Shown here in pieces: positions 8,495-17,698 of a stretch of DNA of 52,635 nt; positions within the stretch are counted from its first letter, which is position 1, and every line of letters starts with the position of its first letter. Under the pieces are notes generated by a model. That model saw only the letters and a list, made by a program, of their open reading frames with translations. It was not told the DNA's origin and searched no databases. The stretch is taken from positions 1 to 52,635 of the forward strand of contig JAENWG010000008.1 in the NCBI GenBank assembly GCA_016650175.1, given 5' to 3'. This DNA comes from Peptostreptococcaceae bacterium (GTDB taxonomy: Bacteria > Bacillota > Clostridia > Peptostreptococcales > Anaerovoracaceae). The translations under genes and the position numbers were made by a program.

Positions 8495-10474
8495 TTAATT
8501 TTTAATAAAAGGTACAAACCATTCCTTATAAGGAACTAGCGTCGCCATTAGAATAAGTACAGCAATCAGTATATAAAGAATATAGTTCTGTGATGCTCCT
8601 TGTTGAAAGCGTCCAAACCATGAAGAAGCATTCTGTGTCCACCTAAATACTGGTTTTAAAAGTCTGTCTAAAACCAATTCATTGACATGACTTTCAAAGT
8701 TTACTCTATCTGGCATTACAGCATTAAGCTTTGTTCTATGGACTTTAGAATGTAATACCCAGTCGAACATGATGGCAAATCCATTGCCAAAAGATGCAGC
8801 TGTATACTGCATTCGACTGGTTGGTTTTGCATAACCACAATCCCATGTCAAAACTTCTTTTGGTTTCTTTGATCGAAACTTCATCCAAATATATAACCCT
8901 ACAATACTTATTAGAAAGCCAAACGAAAAGGCACTATAAGTCTTAAGAGGTACTATGCTTAATAATATGTCTTGATGTATAACAGATTCTAAAACAAGGG
9001 TAACGTACTGTGGTAAAACGCCTATCGCAACACAAAGTACTGCTAATATACCCATTGGAATTAACATGATTTTAGGTGATTCATGAACGGGTTTAAGATC
9101 CTCGCTTCTCTGAGAACCAAGAAAAACTGCAGAGTACACTTTTACAAAGCAAGCAGCAGCTAGTGCCCCAATCATAGAAAGTACCGGAGCGACCATCGCA
9201 AGCCCAATAGCATTTGGATCCCCAAGAGCAATCGGTCTAATCAATCCTATATAAATAAACAGCTCACTAATAAATCCATTTAATGGTGGAATGCCACTAA
9301 TAGCTACAGCGCCTATTAGGAAAAGCAGTGCAGTTGTTGGCATTTTTTTACCTATCCCACCCATAATATCAAGGTTTCTTTTACCCGTTGAATGAAGAAC
9401 AGATCCTGCTCCAAAGAATAATAAGGATTTGAATAAACTATGGTTCCATACGTGAAGCAAACATCCTGCCATACCAAGCGCAATCCATTCTGGTTGATTA
9501 TATGTTCTGCCAAGGTATGCAATTCCTAGTCCGATTAATATAATCCCTATATTCTCAACGCTATGATACGCAAGTAATTTTTTAATATCGTGTTGAGCGA
9601 TTGCAAAAACAACACCCAAAAGACCACTGATTGCACCGATTGTTAAGATTATTCCTCCCCACAAAGAAGGTGGTGTCGGTAACAGTAAGCCTACTCGTAT
9701 CAGTCCATAAATTCCCATCTTAAGCATAACTCCTGAGAGAATCGCGGAAACGTGACTTGGCGCACTAGCATGAGCACCCGGCAACCAAAAATGTAACGGC
9801 ATCATTCCTGCCTTTAGTCCAAATCCAATGAGGGCAAGAAAAAACAATGCATTTAGCATGCCAGGTTGTAAAGCACCTTCAGCAATTGGCTGAAATACAT
9901 ATGATCCTGTCGCATAATGCCAAAGTGCAAAAAAGACAAACAACGTTAATGTGCTGATATGTGTAGCTAACAAATATACCAAACCACTCTTGCGGCATTC
10001 TTCTTCCTTATCTTCAGTCATAACAAGGACAAAAGCAGAAATAGCCATAAGCTCCCAGCCCATAAAAAACGAAAAGACATGTCTTCCAATAAGTAACAAT
10101 CCCATTCCTGCTACAAGAAATCCCCAAAATAGTTGGAGTTTCTGGCTACTATCTCTATGTTCACTTGATTTCCAATAACCCATTCCATATAGTGCCCCTA
10201 GGCCACCTATTAAAAATACTGGAATTAAAAAAAAGGCGCTTAATCCATCTAACCCAATTAATGCCCCGCCAATGGTTGGCCAATAAAAAAGTTTCAACGT
10301 CGTCGCCTCTGAAAATATACCTATAGATGCCCCTATAAGGCCAAGTACTGAACTTATAATGACAATGGTGGTAGTTATGGCCTGTTCCCACTTAAATCCT
10401 TTTCCAAGCAGTATTCCAACTACACCGCTTAGGGTTATGCCAATAATTGCAACTATGATTAATTGAAGTGCCAT
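8495..10474 (-). CDS. hyfB: HyfB-like antiporter-type membrane subunit, first gene of the operon
   Basis: A 659-residue Mrp/NuoL-type membrane protein close to hydrogenase-4 component B. Visible family residues are the helix-5 glutamate in MGWELMAISAF and the lysine in GLKAGMMPLHFWLPGAH; the C-terminal WDCGYAKPTSRMQY segment is typical of HyfB/HycC. With the HyfF-like protein it gives the complex two antiporter-type modules; no HyfD-like third module is present. It is the first gene after the promoter at 10623-10651, with a leader of about 140 bases. Confidence 0.9.
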   Translation of the reverse strand: MALQLIIVAIIGITLSGVVGILLGKGFKWEQAITTTIVIISSVLGLIGASIGIFSEATTLKLFYWPTIGGALIGLDGLSAFFLIPVFLIGGLGALYGMGYWKSSEHRDSSQKLQLFWGFLVAGMGLLLIGRHVFSFFMGWELMAISAFVLVMTEDKEEECRKSGLVYLLATHISTLTLFVFFALWHYATGSYVFQPIAEGALQPGMLNALFFLALIGFGLKAGMMPLHFWLPGAHASAPSHVSAILSGVMLKMGIYGLIRVGLLLPTPPSLWGGIILTIGAISGLLGVVFAIAQHDIKKLLAYHSVENIGIILIGLGIAYLGRTYNQPEWIALGMAGCLLHVWNHSLFKSLLFFGAGSVLHSTGKRNLDIMGGIGKKMPTTALLFLIGAVAISGIPPLNGFISELFIYIGLIRPIALGDPNAIGLAMVAPVLSMIGALAAACFVKVYSAVFLGSQRSEDLKPVHESPKIMLIPMGILAVLCVAIGVLPQYVTLVLESVIHQDILLSIVPLKTYSAFSFGFLISIVGLYIWMKFRSKKPKEVLTWDCGYAKPTSRMQYTAASFGNGFAIMFDWVLHSKVHRTKLNAVMPDRVNFESHVNELVLDRLLKPVFRWTQNASSWFGRFQQGASQNYILYILIAVLILMATLVPYKEWFVPFIKN

Positions 10475-10599
10475 GTTTGAGCCTTTCTATTGTAATTTTT
10501 TATATTCTTAAAATTCAAGACTAACCTTCAAGTATTCAGTTTTTCACTTCACTGAGATACTTAGTAAAGCATATAACCTGCTAGTTAATGTCAAATTCT

Positions 10600-10611
10600 C
10601 GTAAATTTACG
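10600..10611. promoter_or_regulatory. Perfect palindrome just after the Ehr promoter
   Basis: CGTAAATTTACG is a perfect 12-base palindrome located at about +5 to +16 from the predicted transcription start of the Ehr-type operon. The position suits a repressor operator; the regulator is unknown. Confidence 0.4.
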
Positions 10612-10622
10612 CACGAGTTATT

Positions 10623-10651
10623 ATTATACATTTTATTGAGTTTTATGTCAA
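10623..10651 (-). promoter_or_regulatory. Sigma-A promoter of the Ehr-type operon
   Basis: Minus strand TTGACA (10651-10646), a 17-base gap, and TATAAT (10628-10623): both boxes match consensus exactly. It is the only promoter I see before the six genes. The rest of the 10475-10961 gap is AT-rich with no gene; the terminator of the RNA helicase lies at its far end. Confidence 0.85.
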
Positions 10652-10888
10652 GTATGATGTCGACCAATTATAGCTAATCCATACAAATTTCAACCTATCT
10701 AAGAAACGTTTTTTAAGTAAAAAATCACTTTACACATTATAATTCAAAAGAAAATTAACTTATTACATGTATTTAAAACTTTTAAAATTGACAAGGTTAT
10801 TCTTAAACTATGGAATAATCCCAAATTGTAAAATTGTAAGTTTATACATTTTAACAAAATACTAAGCTATATTTACTTTTCTTTCACA

Positions 10889-10942
10889 TAAAAAATCCCC
10901 TTATGATAAACAGTTTCTTCAACTGTCAGTCTCAAGGGGATT
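10889..10942 (-). terminator. Terminator of the DEAD-box helicase gene
   Basis: Minus strand ATCCCCTT pairs with AAGGGGAT and is followed by TTTTTATG. An inner hairpin ACAGTT-GAAG-AACTGT lies in the loop. It sits 20 bases after the helicase stop. Confidence 0.88.
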
Positions 10943-10961
10943 ATATTATTTATTATTAATG

Positions 10962-12227
10962 CTATTTAGATCTTTTTTTCGGACTGTTATTTTTCTGAGC
11001 ATTATAGCTACTACTTCTCTTGTGATTTGATTTGTTTTTTCCTGCTGAATATTTATGAGTTTGCACTTCTTTAATTTCATTAGGCATATCTACTAATGGG
11101 AATGGATGATCATCTACAACAGATATTTTTTTCGATATTAGTTTTTCAATATCTTTTAATAATCCTTTTTCTTCTTGATCACAAAATGCAATAGCGATTC
11201 CGCCAAGTCCTGCACGTCCAGTACGACCTATTCTATGAACATAGGTTTCTGAAACATCTGGTAAATCAAAATTGAATACATGAGATAATTCATTTACATC
11301 TATACCACGAGCCGCAATATCAGTGGCAACTAAGACCCTGGTTTTTTTATCTTTAAAGTTCTTTAAAACTAATTGTCTTTTGTTTTGTGATTTATTTCCA
11401 TGAATTGCTTCCGCATGAATTCCATCTTTTTCTAATGCTTTTACTATTTTATCCGCTCCGTGCTTTGTTCTTGAGAATACCAAAGCGGAAACAACAGCTT
11501 TGTCATCTAACAAATGAGATAACAAACGTATTTTATTCTTTTTATTAACATAATAGACTGCTTGTTCTATTATATCAACTGGAGAAGATACAGGTGTTAT
11601 TGCAACCTTAATTGGATCATTTAGTAAACGATCTGCTAAGTTTGAAATTTCAGTTGGCATAGTAGCAGAGAAAAACATCGTCTGCCTAACCTTTGGAATG
11701 AATTTAATGATTTTTTTTACATCCTGAATCATTCCCATATCAAGCATATAATCTGCTTCATCAAGTACAAAGTATTTTACATTATCCAAGCGAACATATC
11801 TTTGATTTATCAAATCAAGTAATCTACCTGGTGTTGCAACTAAAATGTCTACTCCAATACCCAGTTGTTTAGTCTGAGGGTTTTGGGATACTCCACCATA
11901 TATAACTAGTGTTTTAAGATTTAAATTTCTTCCGTATGTTTTAAAACTATCTCCTATTTGAATAGCAAGTTCTCTTGTTGGAGCTAGAATCAATGCTTTA
12001 ATTTGTTTTTTCCCTTTAACTTGTTTGTTTTCAGTTGAAAGACCTTGTAAAATCGGAACAGCAAAAGCTGCTGTCTTTCCAGTACCTGTTTGAGCACATC
12101 CTAATAAATCCTTACCTTCAAGTAATTTCGGAATAGCCATCTCCTGTATAGGTGTGGGTTCAGTATATCCTTCAGATTTTAAAGCCTTCTGAATGGGCTC
12201 AATTATGTTTAAATTTTTGAATTGCAA
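10962..12227 (-). CDS. DEAD-box ATP-dependent RNA helicase (RhlE/CshA type)
   Basis: A 421-residue two-domain RNA helicase. Motifs in order: Q motif with PTPIQEMAIP, motif I AQTGTGKT, GG and PTRELA, motif II DEAD, motif III SAT, TDIAARGID and motif VI HRIGRTGRAG. The last 40 residues form a basic, low-complexity tail that should bind RNA. These enzymes unwind structured RNA in ribosome assembly, mRNA decay and cold adaptation. The start is a TTG codon with a GGAG ribosome site about eight bases before it. It is monocistronic, with its own terminator. Confidence 0.93.
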   Translation of the reverse strand: MQFKNLNIIEPIQKALKSEGYTEPTPIQEMAIPKLLEGKDLLGCAQTGTGKTAAFAVPILQGLSTENKQVKGKKQIKALILAPTRELAIQIGDSFKTYGRNLNLKTLVIYGGVSQNPQTKQLGIGVDILVATPGRLLDLINQRYVRLDNVKYFVLDEADYMLDMGMIQDVKKIIKFIPKVRQTMFFSATMPTEISNLADRLLNDPIKVAITPVSSPVDIIEQAVYYVNKKNKIRLLSHLLDDKAVVSALVFSRTKHGADKIVKALEKDGIHAEAIHGNKSQNKRQLVLKNFKDKKTRVLVATDIAARGIDVNELSHVFNFDLPDVSETYVHRIGRTGRAGLGGIAIAFCDQEEKGLLKDIEKLISKKISVVDDHPFPLVDMPNEIKEVQTHKYSAGKNKSNHKRSSSYNAQKNNSPKKRSK

Positions 12228-12620
12228 TTATGTTTCTCCTTTTAATTTTTCTGTTGTTATTTTAGATAGTACTTTTTAATTTATTACTAATCAATATAAC
12301 TGTTTTATGATTTTATTTAACTTATACGAGTTTATAAGCTTTTTTTAGATTGCACATTCTTCTTAATTATGCTTGTTTTTCTATCTAGCAACATAATCAC
12401 CTCAACACGTATAGCATGTACAAATACATATGTTACTATACCACACTTCTACCTATATTGTATGTGGAAATACTTCACATGCAATTTCACACCATCAAAA
12501 TAACAACAAAATTTGCATATTTAGTATTTAATTTCTAAGTAGTCCATTAATGTTTTTTAGAAAACACCAAAACCCAAAGTTTAACAAAGTAATTTTGTAT
12601 ACATCGGCTTTGTTTAATAT
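12228..12620. other. Leader region of the RNA helicase
   Basis: No gene seen. On the minus strand an extended -10-like TGGTATAGT lies at 12443-12435, which would give a leader of roughly 200 bases before the helicase. Long leaders are common for cold-induced helicases, but no specific element was identified. No clear terminator was found for the downstream end of the GGDEF/HD-GYP gene. Confidence 0.35.
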
Positions 12621-14429
12621 TTATATTTTATTTACCACTTCCTCGATGAATATTCTGGCAATATTTGGCTCAAACTGGGTACCACAGCATCTTTTTATTT
12701 CTAAGATAGCCTCATCACTACTTAAAACGGTTCCATATGGTCTTTGATTTGTCCTTGCCGCATATGAATCAGCCACTCTTATGATTCTTGCTTCAATTTT
12801 TATTTCTTCACCTTTAAGACCCTGAGGATACCCTGTCCCATCCCAGTTCTCGTGATGTTCCAAAACATATTCTGCTATTTCAGAGAAATCATTTAGTGAG
12901 CTTAGTATTCTATAGCCAATTTCAGCGTGCCTTTTCATTAATTCATATTCTTGATTGCTAAATCCCCCCATTTTGTTCAATATTTCGTCTTTGACTCCAA
13001 TTTTACCAATATCATGCATTAGTCCAGCAAGTTTAATCCTTTCAACGACATCATCTTCGAAACCCATCTTAATACAAATTGCTTCGCATAGATCGCTGAC
13101 TCTTTTCGAATGAATTTGTTCTCTGCTTGATTTAGCAAACAGAGTGCTAGAAATCATGCCTATTGTTTTGCTTCTCATGCTTGTGCTTTCATAAAGCTTG
13201 TGCTTATACATGCTATCTTCAGCAACTTTAAATAGTTTCATAATACTTTGCTTATATTCGCTTTTTGTACAGTACCCAAAGGAGACCGAAACATTAATGC
13301 CTTCAACAAATTCTAGTGCCATGTTACTTTGGATACGTTCAATAATTTCCTGGGTTTCTTTCGAATCCGACTTGGTCAATATTATTATAAATTCGTCTCC
13401 CCCAATTCTTGCAATTACATCATCACTACGACATCCCTTTTTAATAGCTTTTGCGGTTTTAACAAGTGCCTGATCTCCTGCATTGTGTCCAAAGGAGTCA
13501 TTAATCAATTTTAAACCATTTACATCGCCCATAATCAAGCTGATTGGTAAATTTCGCTTTGTATCAATTAGCTTTAATTCCTCTTCATAAAATCTACGGT
13601 TATATAACCCTGTAAGTTTATCATGTAAGCTAAGATATTTGATTTTTTTAAGCTGTTTTAATTTTTCTGTAACATCTCTAAAAATAACGACAACTCCCAA
13701 AACAACATTTTTTTCATCTAAAATCGGTGCTGCACTGTCTTCAATCCAGATTTCTTTTTTATCTTTGGTTATCAACAAAGTATTATCGGTCATAACCTGT
13801 GTATTCTTACTTATCATCACTTTTTTAATTATATCTTCTGCTTTTTTTCTGGTAGACCCGTCTATAACGTTAAACACCTCATAAATTGATATTCCCATAG
13901 TTTCAACAAATGTCCAACCAGTTACCTCCTCAGCAGCCCGATTCAAAAATATGATATTACTATTAATATCTGCCGAAATTACCGCATCCCCAATTGACAT
14001 CATTGTTTTTTCTAAAAATTGCTTTTCAATATATAAAACGTCTTTTAAAACCAGCAGTTCAGCCGCACGCTTCGCCTTTTCTTCATTTTGAAACAACAAT
14101 TCCTTATTTGCTAGTTCAAGTTCAGCCGCACGCTTCGCCTTTTCTTCATTTTGAAGCAACAACTCCTTATTAGCTAGTTCAAGTTCAGCCGCACGCTTCG
14201 CCTTTTCTTCATTTTGATACGACAACTCCTTATTAGCTAGTTCAAGTTCAGCCGCACGCTTCGCCTTTTCTTCATTTTGATACGACAATTCCTTATTCGC
14301 TAGTTCAAGTTCAGCCGCACGCTTCGCCTTTTCTTCATTTTGAAATAACAAGTCCTTATTCGCAAGTTCTAGTTCAGCCGCTAATTCATCAATTTTTTTC
14401 TTGCAATTATTATTATCCATAAACTCCAC
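12621..14429 (-). CDS. Coiled-coil PAS-GGDEF-HD-GYP c-di-GMP enzyme
   Basis: A 602-residue signalling protein. Residues 17-121 are five perfect-phase 21-residue repeats (three heptads each) containing AAELELANKEL and QNEEKAKR, forming a coiled coil. A PAS domain follows (about 135-260), then GGDEF with an intact IGGDEF and an RSDD inhibitory site five residues before it. Last is an HD-GYP domain with HDIGKIG and HHENWDGTGYPQG. Both active sites look intact, so it could both make and degrade c-di-GMP. No membrane segment is seen, so it is probably cytoplasmic. A second PAS-GGDEF gene lies on the other side of the IS at 14827-16504. Confidence 0.92.
   Translation of the reverse strand: MEFMDNNNCKKKIDELAAELELANKDLLFQNEEKAKRAAELELANKELSYQNEEKAKRAAELELANKELSYQNEEKAKRAAELELANKELLLQNEEKAKRAAELELANKELLFQNEEKAKRAAELLVLKDVLYIEKQFLEKTMMSIGDAVISADINSNIIFLNRAAEEVTGWTFVETMGISIYEVFNVIDGSTRKKAEDIIKKVMISKNTQVMTDNTLLITKDKKEIWIEDSAAPILDEKNVVLGVVVIFRDVTEKLKQLKKIKYLSLHDKLTGLYNRRFYEEELKLIDTKRNLPISLIMGDVNGLKLINDSFGHNAGDQALVKTAKAIKKGCRSDDVIARIGGDEFIIILTKSDSKETQEIIERIQSNMALEFVEGINVSVSFGYCTKSEYKQSIMKLFKVAEDSMYKHKLYESTSMRSKTIGMISSTLFAKSSREQIHSKRVSDLCEAICIKMGFEDDVVERIKLAGLMHDIGKIGVKDEILNKMGGFSNQEYELMKRHAEIGYRILSSLNDFSEIAEYVLEHHENWDGTGYPQGLKGEEIKIEARIIRVADSYAARTNQRPYGTVLSSDEAILEIKRCCGTQFEPNIARIFIEEVVNKI
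14067..14381 (-). repeat. Five tandem 63-bp repeats inside the GGDEF/HD-GYP gene
   Basis: Five consecutive in-frame 63-bp units, each coding 21 residues, nearly identical in DNA sequence (differences mainly at the LLF/SYQ/LLQ positions). The unit length of three heptads preserves the coiled-coil phase when copies are gained or lost. Confidence 0.9.
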
Positions 14430-14817
14430 CTACCTTTTAATACAAACATTTAACGAAAGGTTTTTATGTGTGCTTTAACGCATCACTACTGATAGTTCAA
14501 TGGTGTTACTTCGAAATTTTAATATATCCTCTAGACATCCCTCTGAATTTAACATTTACCTTCACACTTGATTTACTTCTCATTATCTGCGAGAATTCCC
14601 TCTAGCCTTATCTATATCACTATTAAATAATCATTCATTGTAATGTATTTCATCTAATTATCATCCTGATTATTAAAATATTCTTTTTATTGCATATCTC
14701 GCTATTTTTTCTTCTTAAATGTATTTTGTGTTATTGGTAGTACGGACCTAATTAGCAAGTCGCTTTATATACTACAATATAATTATACTCTTATGCTGTT
14801 AGTATTTCAATATTTGC
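14430..14817. other. Intergenic region before the GGDEF/HD-GYP gene
   Basis: No gene, terminator or clear promoter recognised in this AT-rich stretch. It is the natural upstream region of the GGDEF/HD-GYP gene, and the IS has inserted about 390 bases before that gene's start. Confidence 0.4.
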
Positions 14818-14826
14818 TTCATCCAG
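14818..14826. repeat. Left 9-bp target-site duplication
   Basis: TTCATCCAG, repeated directly at 16505-16513 on the other side of the insertion sequence. Nine bases is the usual duplication length of the ISLre2 family. Confidence 0.88.
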
Positions 14827-16504
14827 GATAGTGTCAATATACTTTCGGGAATTAATAATCAGAGTATCCCTATATAATATGTCGTTATTTAGTTACATGA
14901 ATTAATTTATATATTACTTAACTTAAAACCACTGTTTATCATTTCTCTCAACCAACTCATATTACTATGATCTATTCCAGGAATATCTACGTTTAATGTA
15001 TCAATAGCGCTATAGGCTTTCTGTTTTACCTTTAAAGTCTTTATTGTAAGTTTATCATTTTCAACTTTCGCTAATTCTACTAAACCTTTTTTCTGCTCTT
15101 TTAATAAATCAAGTATTTTTCCACCGTTATTTATATATACTCTAAGCTTTGTTATTTGGTCACAGCCATGCTTGCTCCATCCCATAGGCCTACTACTCAT
15201 TCGTTTGCTTAGGATATGGCTTACTTGTCCTTCTGCACAACAAGGCCAGCAACCGCCTTTATCAACGTTTCGTATACTTATACCTTCCCAGTTGTTGATT
15301 AGGTATCTATACATATTCTTTACTTCTATAGCCTTTTTATCAGACTCAGTTACCCTTAGTATTTCTTCCGTAACAGCCTCTAGCGCATCTTTATCTGATG
15401 ATTCAATTGCATCCCAAATCAATTCTTTTGCATCCTCTACGCTGTCCCAAAGATGCACTGTTGCCGTATTTATATATTTCATCATATGAAATTTATCTAA
15501 TACAAATACCGATTTATCTACTACAGTTGTACCTGTTTTTATCCAGTTAGCTCCGTCTCCCGATATGTATACTCTTTCAAGGAATTCTTCGTCATATACA
15601 TCGTCTATGTAATCCTGTACCTCTTGCCATAGCTCTTCATTTTTAACGGTACCTTCATATACTCCACCGAAGTAATGCTTTCCAATGAGTTTGTTCCTAT
15701 GATTTCCTGAACCTTCTTTTCCTAAATCTATTACATCTTCATAAAGGCATATGACTTTAGGCATTATGGTATTTTGTTTTCTTCCTGATTTATCTATACT
15801 TAAATCACCACGCTTATCCCAAAATTGAGCTGATACATGATCTTCATCTGCTACCATATGTAAATATCTTATTTTTTTCTTTTCAACCAATTCTTCACTT
15901 ATCGGTTTGATTTCAAGCCCATGAATTAATTCCTTAACTGCCTGTTTACTTGTATTGTCAACAATGCTTGCGTTACTTCCTCCCTTGGAATAGCTAGTTT
16001 CAGCAGCTTCTTCAATAGTTCTTGCTGCAGCAGCCAAGGTTAATCTTTGATGAGGAGATATGCCCATGATTCTATCTACTAAGTAAATATATTTTCCAGT
16101 CTTCTTGTCTTCATAGCCTGTTCGCGTATAGTTAATGCTACCCATAACATCTAATAGTTGTTTAGGTTCATTCTTCTTTTCAACTGTATAGTATTTTTTC
16201 CTATCAATTGCCGCGTTGAGTTCTCTATCCACTTTTTCAATCACTTCTTTAACTATACCGGTTCCCAATTTTAAGACTTCGTTTTGAACGCTTTGAGTTA
16301 AATCATTAATATCGCCTTCACTATTTAGAATTAATCCCACAATATTTTCTAATTTTTCACTGCACTGTTCATTAAATTGTAGTATACTATTATACACAAG
16401 AGATCACCATCCTTATCATTTTTGTTTAGTAACTATATGATAACATATTGGAGTGGTCTCTTGTATTTTCTTATTTATTTTCCCGAATGTAATTGTACGC
16501 TATA
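14827..16504 (-). mobile_element. Complete ISLre2-family (UPF0236) insertion sequence
   Basis: A 1678-bp element bounded by imperfect terminal inverted repeats of about 25 bases (14827-14851 and 16480-16504, sharing GTA-related bases and the block TTCGGGAA) and by the 9-bp direct repeat TTCATCCAG. It carries one intact transposase gene. Matching target duplications and an intact gene imply a fairly recent insertion. It separates two c-di-GMP genes without breaking either. Confidence 0.88.
14907..16397 (-). CDS. ISLre2-family transposase (UPF0236)
   Basis: A 496-residue protein of the UPF0236 transposase family, full length for the group. Recognisable segments include YISGDGANWIK, VLDKFHMMKYI, a cysteine pair in GGCWPCCAEGQVSHI and RMSSRPMGWSKHG. 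It is expected to catalyse movement of the surrounding element. The only gene inside the IS, with its stop 80 bases from the left end and its start 107 bases from the right end. Confidence 0.93.
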   Translation of the reverse strand: MYNSILQFNEQCSEKLENIVGLILNSEGDINDLTQSVQNEVLKLGTGIVKEVIEKVDRELNAAIDRKKYYTVEKKNEPKQLLDVMGSINYTRTGYEDKKTGKYIYLVDRIMGISPHQRLTLAAAARTIEEAAETSYSKGGSNASIVDNTSKQAVKELIHGLEIKPISEELVEKKKIRYLHMVADEDHVSAQFWDKRGDLSIDKSGRKQNTIMPKVICLYEDVIDLGKEGSGNHRNKLIGKHYFGGVYEGTVKNEELWQEVQDYIDDVYDEEFLERVYISGDGANWIKTGTTVVDKSVFVLDKFHMMKYINTATVHLWDSVEDAKELIWDAIESSDKDALEAVTEEILRVTESDKKAIEVKNMYRYLINNWEGISIRNVDKGGCWPCCAEGQVSHILSKRMSSRPMGWSKHGCDQITKLRVYINNGGKILDLLKEQKKGLVELAKVENDKLTIKTLKVKQKAYSAIDTLNVDIPGIDHSNMSWLREMINSGFKLSNI

Positions 16505-16589
16505 TTCATCCAGTTAGGCAACCTTATGGATCTAAATCATAATAGCTTAAATACGAATGCATAATCTGTTCGCTGATAGGTGCATTTTA

Positions 16590-16661
16590 TTTTTATAATA
16601 AAATCCCACCTCCATAGATAAATGAAATTTAATTATTTCATATGTCTACTTAAGTGGGATT
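16590..16661 (-). terminator. Terminator of the PAS-GGDEF gene
   Basis: Minus strand AATCCCAC pairs with GTGGGATT over a long imperfect inner stem (TAGACATATGAAAT with ATTTCATTTATCTA), followed by TTATTATAAAAATAAAA. It is 40 bases after the PAS-GGDEF stop. Confidence 0.7.
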
Positions 16662-16701
16662 GTATCAACTGCGACTTCTTTTTTAAAAACCTTGATCAAG
16701 T

Positions 16702-17580
16702 TTATACCTTAACTATGTTTTTACCTTCTGCTTTTGCCTCGTATAACTTTTTATCAGCATTCTTTATGAGTTCATCAAGTGTCATTTCATTTTGGAGGCA
16801 TCTCACTCCAATGCTTACCGTAACATTTACTTGCACTTCATTGGAAACAACTATCTCTGCTTCTGCAATAGCGGTCCTAATACGTTCTGCAACCATACGT
16901 GCTGCTTCAGCATTTGTATGAACCAAACCAATTAAAAATTCATCTCCACCATAACGCCCAAGGATATCCAACTCACGCATTTCACTCTTTACAGCAGCCG
17001 CAACTTTAGTCAGTACAACATCTCCAGCACTATGTCCATATTTATCATTAATGTTTTTAAATTCATCAATATCCATCATCAAAATACTGAGTGGTAAACC
17101 AGCTTCACGTGCTTGGTTGTAAACTTCTTCTAATAATTCATGAGAATATTGTCGATTATATGTTTGACACAATGCGTCATTTTGTGCCATTTCCTTTAAT
17201 CGTTGGCCTTCAATTTTCTCTGTAACATCCATACAGCTCCCTATGAAGCCAATGAAAGTTTTATTCTTGTCATAAAAAGGAACCCCTCGGTCATTGATCC
17301 ATCGGTATTGGCCATCATGTCTTTTAAGTCTATAATCCATTTCAAACGGGTGCTGTATTTTAAAATTTTCAAGGTAAGTCTTCACACATCTATCGTAGTC
17401 ATCTGGGTGAATACCTTCAGTCCATCCAAATCCATTTTCTTCTTCCATAGTACGACCAGTAAAATTAAACCATGTTTTATTAAAGTAATCACATTCGGTA
17501 CTAAGATTGGATCTCCATATCATGTTTGGGGAAAACTCAAGAATTTGTTTATACTGCTCCAAATCCATCATATTCATCAA
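16702..17580 (-). CDS. PAS-GGDEF diguanylate cyclase
   Basis: A 292-residue protein: an N-terminal PAS domain (about 8-125, with FNKTWFNFTGR and WINDRGVPFYD) and a GGDEF domain (about 130-290). The catalytic motif is YGGDEF, and an RELD inhibitory site lies five residues before it, so product inhibition is likely. It makes c-di-GMP from two GTP in response to an unknown PAS ligand. No membrane segment is seen. It has its own terminator. The neighbouring larger GGDEF/HD-GYP gene suggests a local c-di-GMP cluster split by the IS. Confidence 0.92.
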   Translation of the reverse strand: MMNMMDLEQYKQILEFSPNMIWRSNLSTECDYFNKTWFNFTGRTMEEENGFGWTEGIHPDDYDRCVKTYLENFKIQHPFEMDYRLKRHDGQYRWINDRGVPFYDKNKTFIGFIGSCMDVTEKIEGQRLKEMAQNDALCQTYNRQYSHELLEEVYNQAREAGLPLSILMMDIDEFKNINDKYGHSAGDVVLTKVAAAVKSEMRELDILGRYGGDEFLIGLVHTNAEAARMVAERIRTAIAEAEIVVSNEVQVNVTVSIGVRCLQNEMTLDELIKNADKKLYEAKAEGKNIVKV

Positions 17581-17698
17581 CTCCTTTGTTAAGCTTTAAT
17601 TTGACATGTACTCAAAATAACTAAATATACTAATTTCATTATATAGGAATATGGCACAATATAAAAGTATTTTCGCTTGTTAGCCAGAATGCTATGTT

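Noticed and set aside
14067-14381. CRISPR array
   Set aside because: The repeats are contiguous without spacers and lie in frame inside a coding gene.
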